64,000 bases of DNA from Nocardia uniformis NBRC 13702 (GTDB lineage: Bacteria > Actinomycetota > Actinomycetes > Mycobacteriales > Mycobacteriaceae): assembly GCF_001613345.1 (NCBI RefSeq), contig NZ_BDCE01000046.1:163311-227310 (forward strand), in the 5' to 3' direction. The number at the start of each line of letters is the position of its first letter. Within the stretch, counting starts at the first letter, position 1. The notes under the pieces were generated by a model that worked only from the letters and a program-made list of their open reading frames with translations, was not told the origin of the DNA and made no database searches. Below are positions 43,857-52,998 of the stretch, in pieces. Both the position numbers and the translations under genes were made by a program.

Positions 43857-44315
43857 ATGTACCACGTTGCCACCTGCCAATCCGACGAGACCGCTCAACT
43901 GCCCTCATCTGATCCCCGGGCAGCGAATCAGCCGAAACAACAGTTTGCCCGGCACAATTCGGGGCGCCCGCGAGTCGTCAGATCACGATCGGCCATCGCC
44001 TATGTCCGCCGCGAAGTCTCCAGTGCCGACCTCGAGTGGGACAAGATCCACACGCGGAAGCTCATCGAGGACTGGGGCTACATCCCTACGCGCATGGTGA
44101 TCGTCGACGCGAACGTGGATTACCCGATGCTGCGCCTGCACAATCTCGCCCGCAATCTGACCAGGGTCTACGGGGTCAAGATCGGGGCGGTGTTCACACC
44201 GCATCTCGGCCACCTAACTGGGAACCTGTGGCCGGTGCTCGACTGGTGCGACGAGGTCGTGACCGTGGATGACGAGACAACTTACTGCCGGGCACAACTG
44301 CCGAGGACAGCGTGA
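43857..44315 (+). CDS. Recombinase-like protein (degenerate serine recombinase N-terminal fold)
   Basis: 152 aa from ATG 43857; the start is uncertain. AIAYVRREVSSADLEWDKI, EDWGYIPTRMVIVDANVDYP, LHNLARNLTRVYGVKIGAVF, TPHLGHLTGN and CDEVVTVDDETTY follow the resolvase N-terminal domain (YxRxS...GY...V...D), but the catalytic Ser is in a changed setting and no C-terminal DNA-binding domain follows. It is probably a non-recombining relative common in this group, of unknown role. Coupled to the 62-aa gene. Confidence 0.5.
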   Translation: MYHVATCQSDETAQLPSSDPRAANQPKQQFARHNSGRPRVVRSRSAIAYVRREVSSADLEWDKIHTRKLIEDWGYIPTRMVIVDANVDYPMLRLHNLARNLTRVYGVKIGAVFTPHLGHLTGNLWPVLDWCDEVVTVDDETTYCRAQLPRTA

Positions 44316-44500
44316 TGCCCTGGTGGCAGCTGACCCTCGCCGTCGCCGTGACCGGGGTGTTCGCTGGTGCGCTCACGGCGACGGCATGGCTGATCCACCA
44401 GAGCCCGAACGAAGACAGCATCGATTCCGCCGTGGCCGCCGCCGAGATCCTCTCGCGGCTCGAACCCGAGTACAACCACCACGACCCGAGGAAGGTTTGA
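44312..44500 (+). CDS. Small single-pass membrane protein
   Basis: 62 aa; GTG 44312 overlaps the previous stop, and ATG 44315 is the next codon. LTLAVAVTGVFAGALTATAW is one membrane helix near the N-terminus, followed by an acidic tail. No family recognised. Confidence 0.5.
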   Translation: MMPWWQLTLAVAVTGVFAGALTATAWLIHQSPNEDSIDSAVAAAEILSRLEPEYNHHDPRKV

Positions 44501-44504
44501 TTTC

Positions 44505-44744
44505 GTGCCGATTTCCCATGAGCCTCCACCGAAGTGGCGCCATCTCGCAGACCTGGAGATCCTGCCGTGGCTGGCTGAGCACCCGGGCTGCACACCTGTC
44601 GACGGCGGAAGCACACCGCAGTCGCGCGGTGCCAAATGGTGGCTGCAACAGCGACAAGCCCGCGCGGGCTGGACTTCCCAATCCCCCAGGCGGACAACGG
44701 CAATCACGCCGGGCCCGCCCGCACAGGGTGCTTGCGGGCGGTGA
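44505..44744 (+). CDS. Small hypothetical protein
   Basis: 79 aa from GTG 44505 with GAGGAAGG nine bases upstream. The first 35 residues look like protein (WRHLADLEILPWLAEHPGCT); the rest is Gln/Arg/Pro-rich and may be out of frame after a base change. It ends the run of small genes. Confidence 0.35.
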   Translation: MPISHEPPPKWRHLADLEILPWLAEHPGCTPVDGGSTPQSRGAKWWLQQRQARAGWTSQSPRRTTAITPGPPAQGACGR

Positions 44745-45013
44745 GAAGGGCACCCGCGCGGGAATGACTGAATCGGACTCCTCCGGCCACCGGCCCGGCA
44801 CCACGGTCTACCGCGATCTGAGCACATAGCCGCCGAGACAGCTGACGGGATTTGCTCGTACTGGATTTGAATCGGATTGCAGCGCAGTTGTCAGCAAACG
44901 CTCACGCTGGTGCCTTCGCTTGCCCCCGCTCGCTGTCGGATTCATCTATCTGGCGGCCAGAGCCGTGACCTTCGCTGGTCCTGTCCGGCTTGAGATCCGA
45001 CGGTCACGACAAC

Positions 45014-45340
45014 TCAGTCCTGTGCGCCGACAATCGGAAGCCACGGAACAGCGTTGGGGCGGAAGCTCTGGCGCTCGGGTGTCAAGCCACGGTGATCGTC
45101 GAGGCTCATCATCGTCACGCCAACCAGCTTTGAGTCAGCATCATCCTGGGCGGCAACACTGCTCCCGCAGATCCCGCAGAATCCCCGCTGGGAATCGGGA
45201 AAGGTGTTGTACCAGACCGGCTCCCCGCCTGGCCCGGTCCACTCGAACCCCTCGCGGGCGTAGTCAACCCACGACATCACCGGGCTACCAGAGAGTTTCT
45301 GGCAATGTTCACAGCTACAGAGTTCCCCGTCAAGTGCTTC
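45014..45340 (-). pseudogene. Truncated copy of GFA-family gene
   Basis: The minus strand reads ELCSCEHCQKLSGSPVMSW and on to PNAVPWLPIVGAQD, closely matching residues 24-125 of the intact GFA protein encoded at 46809-47186, in DNA as well as protein. The N-terminal GGCLCGNIRF zinc site is missing and an in-frame TGA lies just upstream, so the copy is 5'-truncated. The two copies are direct repeats on either side of the 469-aa gene. Confidence 0.75.
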
Positions 45341-45386
45341 TGTTCAAAGGTAACGCCAACGACAGGATCCGGTCTGGGAAACTCGC

Positions 45387-46796
45387 CTACCCCGACGACG
45401 CTGCTGTTCCATTTGCTGCCGTTGGGAGAACTCCGGCCGCATTCATCGCCACCGTCAGCGCCGGGTACCGGTAGTAGTCCTCTGGGTCGGGTGCCTTCTG
45501 CTGCGCCGCTGCCAGGAACTCCAGGAACGCGACTTGTTGGTCGGTGCCAAGATGACGGGTACTTTCGAACAGCTCAGTCGCGATCTGTGGCATCTGGGCG
45601 GCCTTCAGGCATTGGTCGTTGGCCGCCCACGCCTGCAGCGCCTGACGCAACGTGTCCGGTCGCAGCCAGTTCGCATGAGCCACAACGAGCTGACCGATAG
45701 GCTCGGCGTCCCGGAAGGACGGTGCCTCACGCAAGAGTTCGATCAGAGTCGGGACGTAGAACTCGGCCGGCCTGAGGTCGATGAGATAAAGCTTGCTGTA
45801 CCAGTTCATCTCGTCGAACCGTCGCTCCAGCACTGGCAGTCGCCTTCGTGCCTGGCTGTTGCCTACCATCGCTAACCCGGCTGTCAGATCTGGATCCAGG
45901 GGGCCGGGCGGAGTCGGCACGTTCAGCAGGTTCGTGAGTCGATCGGTGAGAGGGCCGTCGACGAGATCCCAGAAGAAGTCCTCGGCGCCGAGCCGACCAA
46001 GCGCTCGCAGTTGCGCGGCACCGTCGAGGTTGTCGAACTTGTCGCGTTGCTCGGCGACGACGGTCCGAACTAGGGTTGAATCCCGCTGCGCGAATGCTGA
46101 CAGCACCACTGCAGATCGATCCGCGTACTTTTGCGTTGAAGGGAACCGTTCACCAGGGTCGACTTCCAGCAGAGCATGTTTGGCTGCGAGTTTGGCGATT
46201 CCCTTGCGGGTCGCGGCACGTAACCGGTCGAAGAACACGGCCTGGATGTGGGAGACCGACTCGGGAGCGAACATGGGGTCGCAGGTGTAGTCGAGATAGG
46301 CATCAATCGCTTTGCGGCCCTGCGTCGGCGGGTGAATCAGAAGCGTCGTCAAGGCGATCGCCAGGTGGGCTCGCGCCTGCTCCGGCCGAGGTTCGTAAAC
46401 ATCCCCGAATGGCCGCAGCGAGGGGTGAACACACAGGTTGCGGTCCTCACGGATTCGCTCCAGCTCCCGCTTCCCGACCGAGTCGATAAGCTCGAACTCG
46501 ACCGCGGTGTCGAGCAGCTCGTTCTCGATCTGCTGCATCTGCTTCACGCCGTCGGTGCTGATCCCTTTCGACTGCGCTGCAACCACTTTCGCCGAGAACA
46601 GCTTCGCCTTGCCGTCGTCGCCATCGGCCAGCTCGATCAGCTTCCCGATGATGTCGGTGGTCACCGCACTCCACGTCGCAGCGATGCTTGCTCGGACTGC
46701 GCCTGCGGAGTAGCAGATCCACGCCTCACCGACCAGCGGCCGCACATCCGGAGTGCGCACCTGAGTCAGCAAATGCTCCACATCACTCACCGCCAA
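45387..46796 (-). CDS. HEPN-like protein with C-terminal helical region
   Basis: 469 aa. The N-terminal 125 residues are helical and end in ERIREDRNLCVHPSLRPF, where R119-x4-H124 fits the RX4-6H catalytic motif of HEPN RNases. The remaining residues form helical repeats without a known motif. HEPN proteins are frequent in toxin-antitoxin and abortive-infection systems, where they cleave RNA. There is no evident small antitoxin partner. The gene is bracketed by a whole and a truncated GFA gene, so it probably arrived by insertion or recombination between repeats. Assignment rests mainly on one short motif. Confidence 0.45.
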   Translation of the reverse strand: MAVSDVEHLLTQVRTPDVRPLVGEAWICYSAGAVRASIAATWSAVTTDIIGKLIELADGDDGKAKLFSAKVVAAQSKGISTDGVKQMQQIENELLDTAVEFELIDSVGKRELERIREDRNLCVHPSLRPFGDVYEPRPEQARAHLAIALTTLLIHPPTQGRKAIDAYLDYTCDPMFAPESVSHIQAVFFDRLRAATRKGIAKLAAKHALLEVDPGERFPSTQKYADRSAVVLSAFAQRDSTLVRTVVAEQRDKFDNLDGAAQLRALGRLGAEDFFWDLVDGPLTDRLTNLLNVPTPPGPLDPDLTAGLAMVGNSQARRRLPVLERRFDEMNWYSKLYLIDLRPAEFYVPTLIELLREAPSFRDAEPIGQLVVAHANWLRPDTLRQALQAWAANDQCLKAAQMPQIATELFESTRHLGTDQQVAFLEFLAAAQQKAPDPEDYYRYPALTVAMNAAGVLPTAANGTAASSG

Positions 46797-46808
46797 CGGT
46801 CCTCTCTG

Positions 46809-47186
46809 TCAGTCCTGTGCGCCGACGATCGGCAGCCACGGGACGGCATTGGGGCGGAAACTCTGCCGCTCGGGCACCAAACCGGCGTGATTATCGAGGC
46901 TCATCATCGTGACGCCGACCAGTTTCGCGTCGCCGTCGTCCTGGGCGGCCACCGAACTTCCACACACGCCGCAGAAGCCACGCTGGGAATTGGGAAAGGT
47001 GTTGTACCAGACCGGCTCTCCGCCCGGCCCGGTCCACTCGAAACCTTCCCGGGGAAAGTCGACCCACGACATCACGGGGGCACCAGACAGTTTCTGGCAG
47101 TGGGTACACGAACAAAGGTGAGGAAAAGAAAGGTCGCCCGAGGCTCGAAACCGGATGTTGCCGCACAAGCAGCCGCCAAAGTGCAT
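46809..47186 (-). CDS. GFA (glutathione-dependent formaldehyde-activating)-family protein
   Basis: 125 aa. Cysteines in GGCLCGNIRF, HLCSCTHCQKLSG and RGFCGVCGSSVA are the zinc ligands of the GFA/CENP-V fold (CxC...CxxC...CxxC). Family members bind thiol adducts; actinomycetes lack glutathione, so the real substrate is unknown. It lies just upstream of the HEPN-like gene, and a truncated copy lies just downstream of it. Confidence 0.8.
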   Translation of the reverse strand: MHFGGCLCGNIRFRASGDLSFPHLCSCTHCQKLSGAPVMSWVDFPREGFEWTGPGGEPVWYNTFPNSQRGFCGVCGSSVAAQDDGDAKLVGVTMMSLDNHAGLVPERQSFRPNAVPWLPIVGAQD

Positions 47187-47281
47187 GGCGCATAAGTCCT
47201 TTCACGGGATTCTTGCAGGTGGGAAGATTCGTCGGCCGAACCGTAAGGAGCGGACGGTGGCTCGTCATCGCCCCCGGCCGA

Positions 47282-47746
47282 TCACCGGTGCAATAGGTCC
47301 GATTCCGGCCAGCCGTCGAGGGAGAAGCTGTTGCCGTTGGCGATTTGGTGGAGGGCGCCAGCGGTGTACGCGACCGTAGTCGCGGGTGGATTTGCAGGGT
47401 CAGTCCAGAGGAGCCGGGCGCATTTGTGCGGCTCGCGGTTCCAGGGCTCGCCGTCCCAGGTGTCGGTGACGAAGAAGAATCCGATTCGGCCCTGCTGTTC
47501 TGGGCTGCGATAGTGCACGACATGGGCACACCGCAGGTCCTGCGCAGCGATGAAGACCCCAACTTCCTCGCTCGCCTCCCGGATTGCACCTGCGATCACG
47601 GATTCTCCGTCCTCGAGGTGCCCGCTCGGTGGGCACAGTTGTCCGTCGGCATAGCCGGTGTTGGCGCGTTCCATCAGGAGAATGTGGCCGTCGGCTCGGC
47701 GGAGCAGGATGTAGACGTCGACGACGCTGAGGTATCGGTCCTTCAC
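47282..47746 (-). CDS. NUDIX hydrolase
   Basis: 154 aa from GTG 47746 with AAGGAG just upstream. The Nudix box is GHLEDGESV...REASEEVGV, matching GX5EX7REUXEEXGU. The N-terminus VVDVYILLRRADGHILLMER and FFFVTDTWDGEPWNREPHKC are typical of small MutT-type proteins that hydrolyse nucleoside diphosphates linked to other groups. It stands as a separate transcription unit. Confidence 0.85.
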   Translation of the reverse strand: MKDRYLSVVDVYILLRRADGHILLMERANTGYADGQLCPPSGHLEDGESVIAGAIREASEEVGVFIAAQDLRCAHVVHYRSPEQQGRIGFFFVTDTWDGEPWNREPHKCARLLWTDPANPPATTVAYTAGALHQIANGNSFSLDGWPESDLLHR

Positions 47747-47928
47747 TGAACTCCTTTGTGCTCTGGGGGTTTCGGGCCGGACCTGGCACAGCTCGTCGCA
47801 CAGTAGTCGAACATACGATCGCATTCGGCGAGTCGCCCGACCTACGCGTGTCTTGAATGAACTTCGGCAAGTGCGGTTCGCAAATTTCGCAGTGGGTAAC
47901 GAACCTTCGGCGTAGCCTCACCCTTTGA

Positions 47929-47957
47929 GTCCCCGGACAGCCCCTTGGTCCGGGGAC
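47929..47957. terminator. Strong hairpin at the end of the transfer operon
   Basis: GTCCCCGGA (47929-47937) pairs with TCCGGGGAC (47949-47957) around an 11-base loop and is followed on the plus strand by TTCTTCT. It lies between the divergent end of the transfer operon (48047) and the NUDIX gene, and could stop transcripts in either direction. Confidence 0.55.
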
Positions 47958-48046
47958 TTCTTCTGTCCCCCAGGCTATTTCAGCGCTCGGTGCGTCCCAG
48001 GCCGTTCGTCGCGGGACCGGCTGATGCGATTCGAGCGGACTCTCCG

Positions 48047-50278
48047 CTATCTGTCGTGGTCGAAGTCCTGCATAACTTGATGCAGTTGCATGTCCGGCTC
48101 CACTGCGATCGGGTCGGCAACAGGGGTTGGTGGCTTCGTGATCACTGCGCTGAGGGGCACCGCGTTGTCTTGCTCGAGGTTCATCCGGATTCGTTGCAGC
48201 GCGGGATCGACGTTGCGATCCTTCAGCTGGGATCGGATGGCGGTAGTGCGCTCGGTCTGGTTGTGATCTGTGATTCCCGTGGAGCGGGCGGATTCCCGCC
48301 TAGCAGGGTCGGTGCTGGTCGAGCTCCGGAAGCGTTCGACTATGGCCTCCTGAACGCTCTGAAGGCCAGAGTTGGTGTCGGGCAAGTTGGCGATCTTCCA
48401 GTCGCGCACGGCAAGCCATTCCGGATCGTGCTCCGTCAGCCAGCCGCGGGCCTCCTGGAGGTCCGAATCCGTCCACGCCTTGGACCGGGGTCTGGGTGCA
48501 GGTTCCTGGTGGCGGGCATCCCGACTTCGTCTGGTCTTCCGCGCAGTCGGTTGTGCTGGTGCCAGCCGGAGTTCGTTCACGGTGTACGGATCTTCGAGGA
48601 CGCGATGCAGCGCGGCGTGGGGATTGGATCGCCAGGTATCTAGCCAGCGTCGGCCTGAATCGCCGGTGGCTCCCACAGCGGCGATCGCATTATCTCGGTC
48701 GGGCCGAGGTGTTCGGGTAGGTCCGACGATTTCGCTGTCGTGCAGCTGCTGCACGGCGGCGTGTAGCTGGCGCCGGGTTGCTGAGTTGGGAGCCACGAGA
48801 ACTCGCGCGTATGCGCGGTGGGGGTCGGTGTCGAAGTCGCGCAGCCACCGTTGCCCGAGCGGCCCGAGATCGCGCAGTTCGGCTTCCGCGTCGCTGATCG
48901 CTAGAGCGCGCTGACGCTGATCGCGTCCGGGACTCGCGGATTCGTACCGGTTGTCGCCGTGCGCCAGGTACGCGCTGGTGGCGGTCGAATGGTCGGCCAC
49001 AAGCTTGTAGAGGTGGTCGTGTTCGAGGCGCTGATGTTCCTCGGTTTCGGTCTTGGCCGGCGAGGCTCGGATGGAGTCCATTTTCGCGGCGGCGACCCGC
49101 CAGGCCGCATGGTCGAGCATGCCGCGCGCCTGAGCTAGGTCCATGGCGCTGTCCGCTGAAAGGTCCACGCCGAAGCGTTCGAGGATCTGGGTGGTGAGCC
49201 GGTCGTGGACGGTGGCGGCCAGAGGGGAGTGCTCGCGCCAGGTTCGTGCGGTGTCCCAAGCATCGAGAATCTCGACGCGCTCGGCTGTGGCGAACCATTT
49301 GCCCGTCCGGCCTCGCAACTCTGCTTCTGCCGTGCGACTTTGTGCGCTGAATTCCATCTCCGCACGCTTGGTCAGTTCCTCCTGGACGTGGCGGTTGTCC
49401 AGCACGTGGTGGTACGCGCTCTCGTGGTCGGCGTGCCATGCCTCGAGCCAGGGTCGGGCGGGTTCGCCGAGGTCGTCGATCGCTGACAATTCGCTGGCTG
49501 TGCGCGTGGCCAGGTCGTCGTCGCTGATCTCCGATGCGTTGGCGAGGGCGCGGAGCTTCTCGGCGCTGTCGTAAATCGCGGTTCGAGTCGCGGTGTCGGG
49601 GGCGACCAGGACGCGCGCGTACGCCTGGTGCGGTGCGCGATCGAATTCCCGCAGCCACTGCTGGCCAGGGCCGCCCAACGCCTCCAATCCAGCTTCCGCA
49701 ACGGCGGTTCCGGTGCTGTCGACTGCGAGGCTGGTTGCGCGGGCGTGCTCGGCGACGAGAGCGTAGAGGGCTTCAGCTTCGGCTCGGCGTGTAGCGGCGT
49801 CGTCGGCCAGGACGTCAGCGTGCGGGGTGCCCTGGGGTGCGAGGGTCTGTCGCCACGCCGCTCGGGCGAGCAGGTGGTGGATGGCGGCGGGGTCGGCTGG
49901 CGCGTTGATCGGGGTAGTGCTGGTGAGGTCGATTCCGTAGCGTTCCGAAATTTGGCCGTTGAGCCGTTTTTCGGCGGTCGCGGCGACTGTTGAGTGGTGG
50001 CGCCAATGTCGTGCTGTGCACCATGCTTCGGTGACGTCGCTGCGGCTGGCGTCCCGCCACCACGCGGCGCTGCCGGTGGTGCGCAAGTAGCTCTCGGCGG
50101 TTCGTTGCTGGGCTTGCCAGCGAGCCGCGGATTCCCGGGCTCTGGTTTCGTGGCGTGCTGTGGCCGCCTGTGCCCGCGATGCGGTGCGCCGACCCCAGTG
50201 CTCTGCCAGCAGGCCGGCGACCTGGAGAGTGGTGCGCAGTGCGGCGGCGGTCTCGCGGCCGATCTCATCATCCGCCAT
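48047..50278 (-). CDS. Large helical transfer-operon protein with internal duplication
   Basis: 743 aa, mostly helical and Ala/Arg/Thr-rich, with no membrane segment. The protein repeats itself: GQQWLREFDRAPHQAYARVL and GQRWLRDFDTDPHRAYARVL about 260 residues apart; AAWWRD/EAWCTARHWRHHSTVAATAE and DAWDTARTWREHSPLAATVH; and WLEAWHADHESAYHHVLDN and WLDTWRSNPHAALHRVLED. The function is unknown. It is the last gene of the transfer operon, after the coupling ATPase, so it may act with that protein or with the relaxosome. Confidence 0.7.
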   Translation of the reverse strand: MADDEIGRETAAALRTTLQVAGLLAEHWGRRTASRAQAATARHETRARESAARWQAQQRTAESYLRTTGSAAWWRDASRSDVTEAWCTARHWRHHSTVAATAEKRLNGQISERYGIDLTSTTPINAPADPAAIHHLLARAAWRQTLAPQGTPHADVLADDAATRRAEAEALYALVAEHARATSLAVDSTGTAVAEAGLEALGGPGQQWLREFDRAPHQAYARVLVAPDTATRTAIYDSAEKLRALANASEISDDDLATRTASELSAIDDLGEPARPWLEAWHADHESAYHHVLDNRHVQEELTKRAEMEFSAQSRTAEAELRGRTGKWFATAERVEILDAWDTARTWREHSPLAATVHDRLTTQILERFGVDLSADSAMDLAQARGMLDHAAWRVAAAKMDSIRASPAKTETEEHQRLEHDHLYKLVADHSTATSAYLAHGDNRYESASPGRDQRQRALAISDAEAELRDLGPLGQRWLRDFDTDPHRAYARVLVAPNSATRRQLHAAVQQLHDSEIVGPTRTPRPDRDNAIAAVGATGDSGRRWLDTWRSNPHAALHRVLEDPYTVNELRLAPAQPTARKTRRSRDARHQEPAPRPRSKAWTDSDLQEARGWLTEHDPEWLAVRDWKIANLPDTNSGLQSVQEAIVERFRSSTSTDPARRESARSTGITDHNQTERTTAIRSQLKDRNVDPALQRIRMNLEQDNAVPLSAVITKPPTPVADPIAVEPDMQLHQVMQDFDHDR

Positions 50279-50342
50279 CAGCGGTGTCCCTTCGAATGTG
50301 TTCGGATCTGATTCACGCGCACCCGAGATGCGCGCTGGAAAG

Positions 50343-50849
50343 CTAGGCAGCGCGGGGGATTTCGCTCTCTGCCCATGCGTCGAGGGCGGCGAAGGCGTCG
50401 CGGTCGGCTTCGATGTGGGGCAGTGGGGCGATGCCGTAGTGCGGGTTCCCGTCGTCGTCGCCGTCGCGGTGGCCCTTTTTGCACAGTTCGAAGGGGCCGT
50501 CGACCGACATCAAGACCCGCATGTGCGGGTCGGCGTGCTGGAGCCACCAGTTCGAAAGGCCCAACCCTGTGTCGTCGCGGCGCAACGCCTCGTAGGCGCG
50601 CCACAGCGCGGCCAGCCTTAACACGGCTTCGTCGTGGCGCCACCATTCCGGGCACCACCGCCGCGCCGCGCTGTCGGGCACCCGCCGGTAGACGAACACC
50701 AGACGTTGCTGCACGAAGTCGACCAGATTCGTGAACGCGGGCTTCGGAGGCTCCGGAGCCGACCTGGTGTTGTCGGCCGTATTCGCGGACTCGGGCCGGC
50801 GAGGCCGGAACTCGATCTCCTCGCCCATCATCGGCTCCTCCTCGTTCAC
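50343..50849 (-). CDS. DUF4913-domain protein
   Basis: 168 aa; GTG 50849 overlaps the coupling-protein stop (GTGA). NLVDFVQQRLVFVYRR, RRWCPEWWRHDEAVLRLAAL, WRAYEALRRDDTGLGLSNWW and DPHMRVLMSVDGPFELC are the DUF4913 signature. These proteins occur next to VirD4/TraG genes in actinomycete conjugation clusters; their function is not known. Confidence 0.8.
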   Translation of the reverse strand: MNEEEPMMGEEIEFRPRRPESANTADNTRSAPEPPKPAFTNLVDFVQQRLVFVYRRVPDSAARRWCPEWWRHDEAVLRLAALWRAYEALRRDDTGLGLSNWWLQHADPHMRVLMSVDGPFELCKKGHRDGDDDGNPHYGIAPLPHIEADRDAFAALDAWAESEIPRAA

Positions 50850-52627
50850 CGCGATTCCTTCTTTCCTCGCAAGTCGTTGTGGTCGGAAGGTGTTGTCACA
50901 GTGGGTTGTTGGGTCGGTCCGTAGTGGGCGCGAGAGGCTGCTACTAAGTCGGCGTAGGGGCGGCGCATCCACGGCACGGTCTCCACAAGCACCGGCCTCA
51001 TTCCGGCGGTCCAGATCAGCGCCCGCCCGCGCGGGATCGCGGTGAGATCAGCAAGGGTCAGGATGCGTTTGTCGGTGAGTTGCCACGAGCGAGAGACCGA
51101 GCCGCTGTGTCGGGTCAGAGTGCCACGCAGTTGTTCGCGATCACCGATGCTGTCGGAACGCCGCCGCAGGAACTCGTTGTCATCGACACCGGAGCCGACC
51201 ACCCGGACACCGGAGGCCGACCACAGCGCCTCCATCCCCTCCGCGCCCCAGCAGCGCACGCCCTGGGACCACGACTGAAGAATGGTCAGCACGAGAATTC
51301 CGCGAGATCCGAAGTGGGAGTAGCGTTTCGGCAGATCACGCCAGCGCACGACGTTGGCGGCCTCGTCGAGAACGCACACGAGCGGTGTCGATAATCGGCC
51401 CATAGGCTGCTTGGAGCCGATATGGGTCGCAGCCTCGAGCACCGAGGCTGTCAGCGCGTTGACCAGCGGCCCGCAACTGCCCGCGCCCTCCAGCGACAAC
51501 ATGTAGAGGGTGTCTCTACTGGTCGCCAACGCGGCGGGGTCGAGTTGAGGCCGTTTGTCGGTGGGGCTGTCGCTGGTGACCCAGCGGCGGATCGACTCCA
51601 GGCGAAGACTCGCCGCCATCTTGCGACCGGTCGCGAAAACACCGCTGCGGGTGCGGCGATCCAGCTCGTACTGGGCGCGCAACCCGGTCGCGATCAAAGG
51701 CCAGCGCTGCTCGAGCATCCGTACCGGCTGCAGATCATCGGGATCGGAGATCCACTCGTACACGCGAGTGATCGGCTCATCACCGACAGCGGCAGCCAAA
51801 AACAGTGCGGCCAGCAAGGATTCGCCTTCGGGGTCGAAGAACGCGTCTTTGCGCACCGCCTGGCCGTCGTCGCCGTCGGCGAAGTGCGAGGCCAGCTGGG
51901 CGGCGTCGACCTCGGTCCGAACCGAGGTCAGCGGATTCCACCACCAATCCGGATCGCCGGAGTCTGCGACGGCTTGCGGGTCGAAAATCCAGCAGCGGCC
52001 CTTCTTTTCGCGGATGCCGCGTGTGTCGTCGACGAGATCGCGTTTGTTGGAGGTCACGATCGCCGGGCCGGGTGCTTCGCACACAGCCGGCACCGCCCGC
52101 GAGGTGCTTTTGCCCTGGCGTGGTCCCCAGATGTCGATGTGCAGGGTTTCGTAATCGGCCCACAGGTTCTGGCGGTCGGCGACCGCGATCCCCAGCGACA
52201 AGCCCGCGACCGTGTCACCGGGCACCCGCACTCCGAGCATCGCGGCCTTGGCCGTGACCGCGGATTCGGTCAGCGGCAACAGTTCCGGGCCGTAGGCGAG
52301 GTGCTTGGCTTTGGCGTCAATCCACGGTCGGGCAGGGTGGCGGGCCTTCCACCATCGCAGCGCGGGAATCACCACGGCCGCCAGGAGCACGAGTTCAGCG
52401 ACGAGGGCGAGGGTCGCTGTGATCGGCCAGCTGACTTGCCCGGCCGCCGCCGTCACGATCAACACGAGCGGGTTGATCGCCAGGGTGTCGGTCGCGCGAC
52501 CGTCCAGGCAGTAGCCCAGATGGATGGCCAGGGAGACCAGCGTCCCCCCAGCGGTCGCGGCGGCCCCCGCGATCAGCAGCCCGAGGGCTTCCCGGTTGCC
52601 GAGCGCGGGGTCCCGGTCGCCGTTCAT
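50846..52627 (-). CDS. VirD4/TraG-like coupling ATPase
   Basis: 593 aa. Two or three N-terminal membrane helices (residues about 15-40, 50-65 and 72-92), Walker A GPRQGKST at 168-175, Walker B LVCVLDEAANV near 420, and sensor-like LTILQSWSQG. This is the type IV coupling protein that docks the relaxase-DNA complex onto the secretion channel. Its ATG overlaps the stop of the 124-aa gene (ATGA) and its stop overlaps the DUF4913 start. Confidence 0.9.
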   Translation of the reverse strand: MNGDRDPALGNREALGLLIAGAAATAGGTLVSLAIHLGYCLDGRATDTLAINPLVLIVTAAAGQVSWPITATLALVAELVLLAAVVIPALRWWKARHPARPWIDAKAKHLAYGPELLPLTESAVTAKAAMLGVRVPGDTVAGLSLGIAVADRQNLWADYETLHIDIWGPRQGKSTSRAVPAVCEAPGPAIVTSNKRDLVDDTRGIREKKGRCWIFDPQAVADSGDPDWWWNPLTSVRTEVDAAQLASHFADGDDGQAVRKDAFFDPEGESLLAALFLAAAVGDEPITRVYEWISDPDDLQPVRMLEQRWPLIATGLRAQYELDRRTRSGVFATGRKMAASLRLESIRRWVTSDSPTDKRPQLDPAALATSRDTLYMLSLEGAGSCGPLVNALTASVLEAATHIGSKQPMGRLSTPLVCVLDEAANVVRWRDLPKRYSHFGSRGILVLTILQSWSQGVRCWGAEGMEALWSASGVRVVGSGVDDNEFLRRRSDSIGDREQLRGTLTRHSGSVSRSWQLTDKRILTLADLTAIPRGRALIWTAGMRPVLVETVPWMRRPYADLVAASRAHYGPTQQPTVTTPSDHNDLRGKKESR

Positions 52628-52998
52628 GCGGGTTTCTCCTGACTGGTCGAGCGGCGCGGAGCGCGATTGCGGGTGACAGTGGCGAGAGCGACGACGGATT
52701 CGCTGGCGACCACGACGGCGAGGGCGGCCTGCCAGGGCATGTGGCCCCCGGCGGACCCGAGTAGCAGGATCAATGTGAGCGGTACCCGTGCGCCGAACCG
52801 CCGTGTCAGCTGCGACACCGGCATCACCCGGTCCTTTGCGGACTCGGCCTCACGCGCCGGGTGGTCGCACTGCTCGAGTGCTTGTGCCACGGCGGCGTGG
52901 TCGAGGGCCAGGGCGGCGGCGAGGTCGGCTTGCCGCAGGCCGGTGGTGTAGTCGGTGGTGGCGGTGTGGTGGGTGTGGTTGTCGGGGGTGTGGTTCAT
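52624..52998 (-). CDS. Small membrane protein of transfer operon
   Basis: 124 aa from ATG 52998 with GGCGAGGAG upstream. A His/Thr-rich start, a helix (RQADLAAALALDHAAVAQAL), and then two hydrophobic segments (RVPLTLILLLGSAGGHM and WQAALAVVVASESVVALATV) that may span the membrane as a hairpin. Similar small proteins with two membrane helices precede coupling ATPases in actinomycete clusters. Function unknown. Confidence 0.6.
   Translation of the reverse strand: MNHTPDNHTHHTATTDYTTGLRQADLAAALALDHAAVAQALEQCDHPAREAESAKDRVMPVSQLTRRFGARVPLTLILLLGSAGGHMPWQAALAVVVASESVVALATVTRNRAPRRSTSQEKPA

Noticed and set aside
47929..47957. Hairpin considered as a tRNA arm or attachment site
   Set aside because: No cloverleaf can be drawn around it and there is no integrase nearby; a terminator explains it better.
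51422..52642. 406-codon plus-strand open frame
   Set aside because: Antisense to the coupling ATPase with Walker motifs; no family content of its own.
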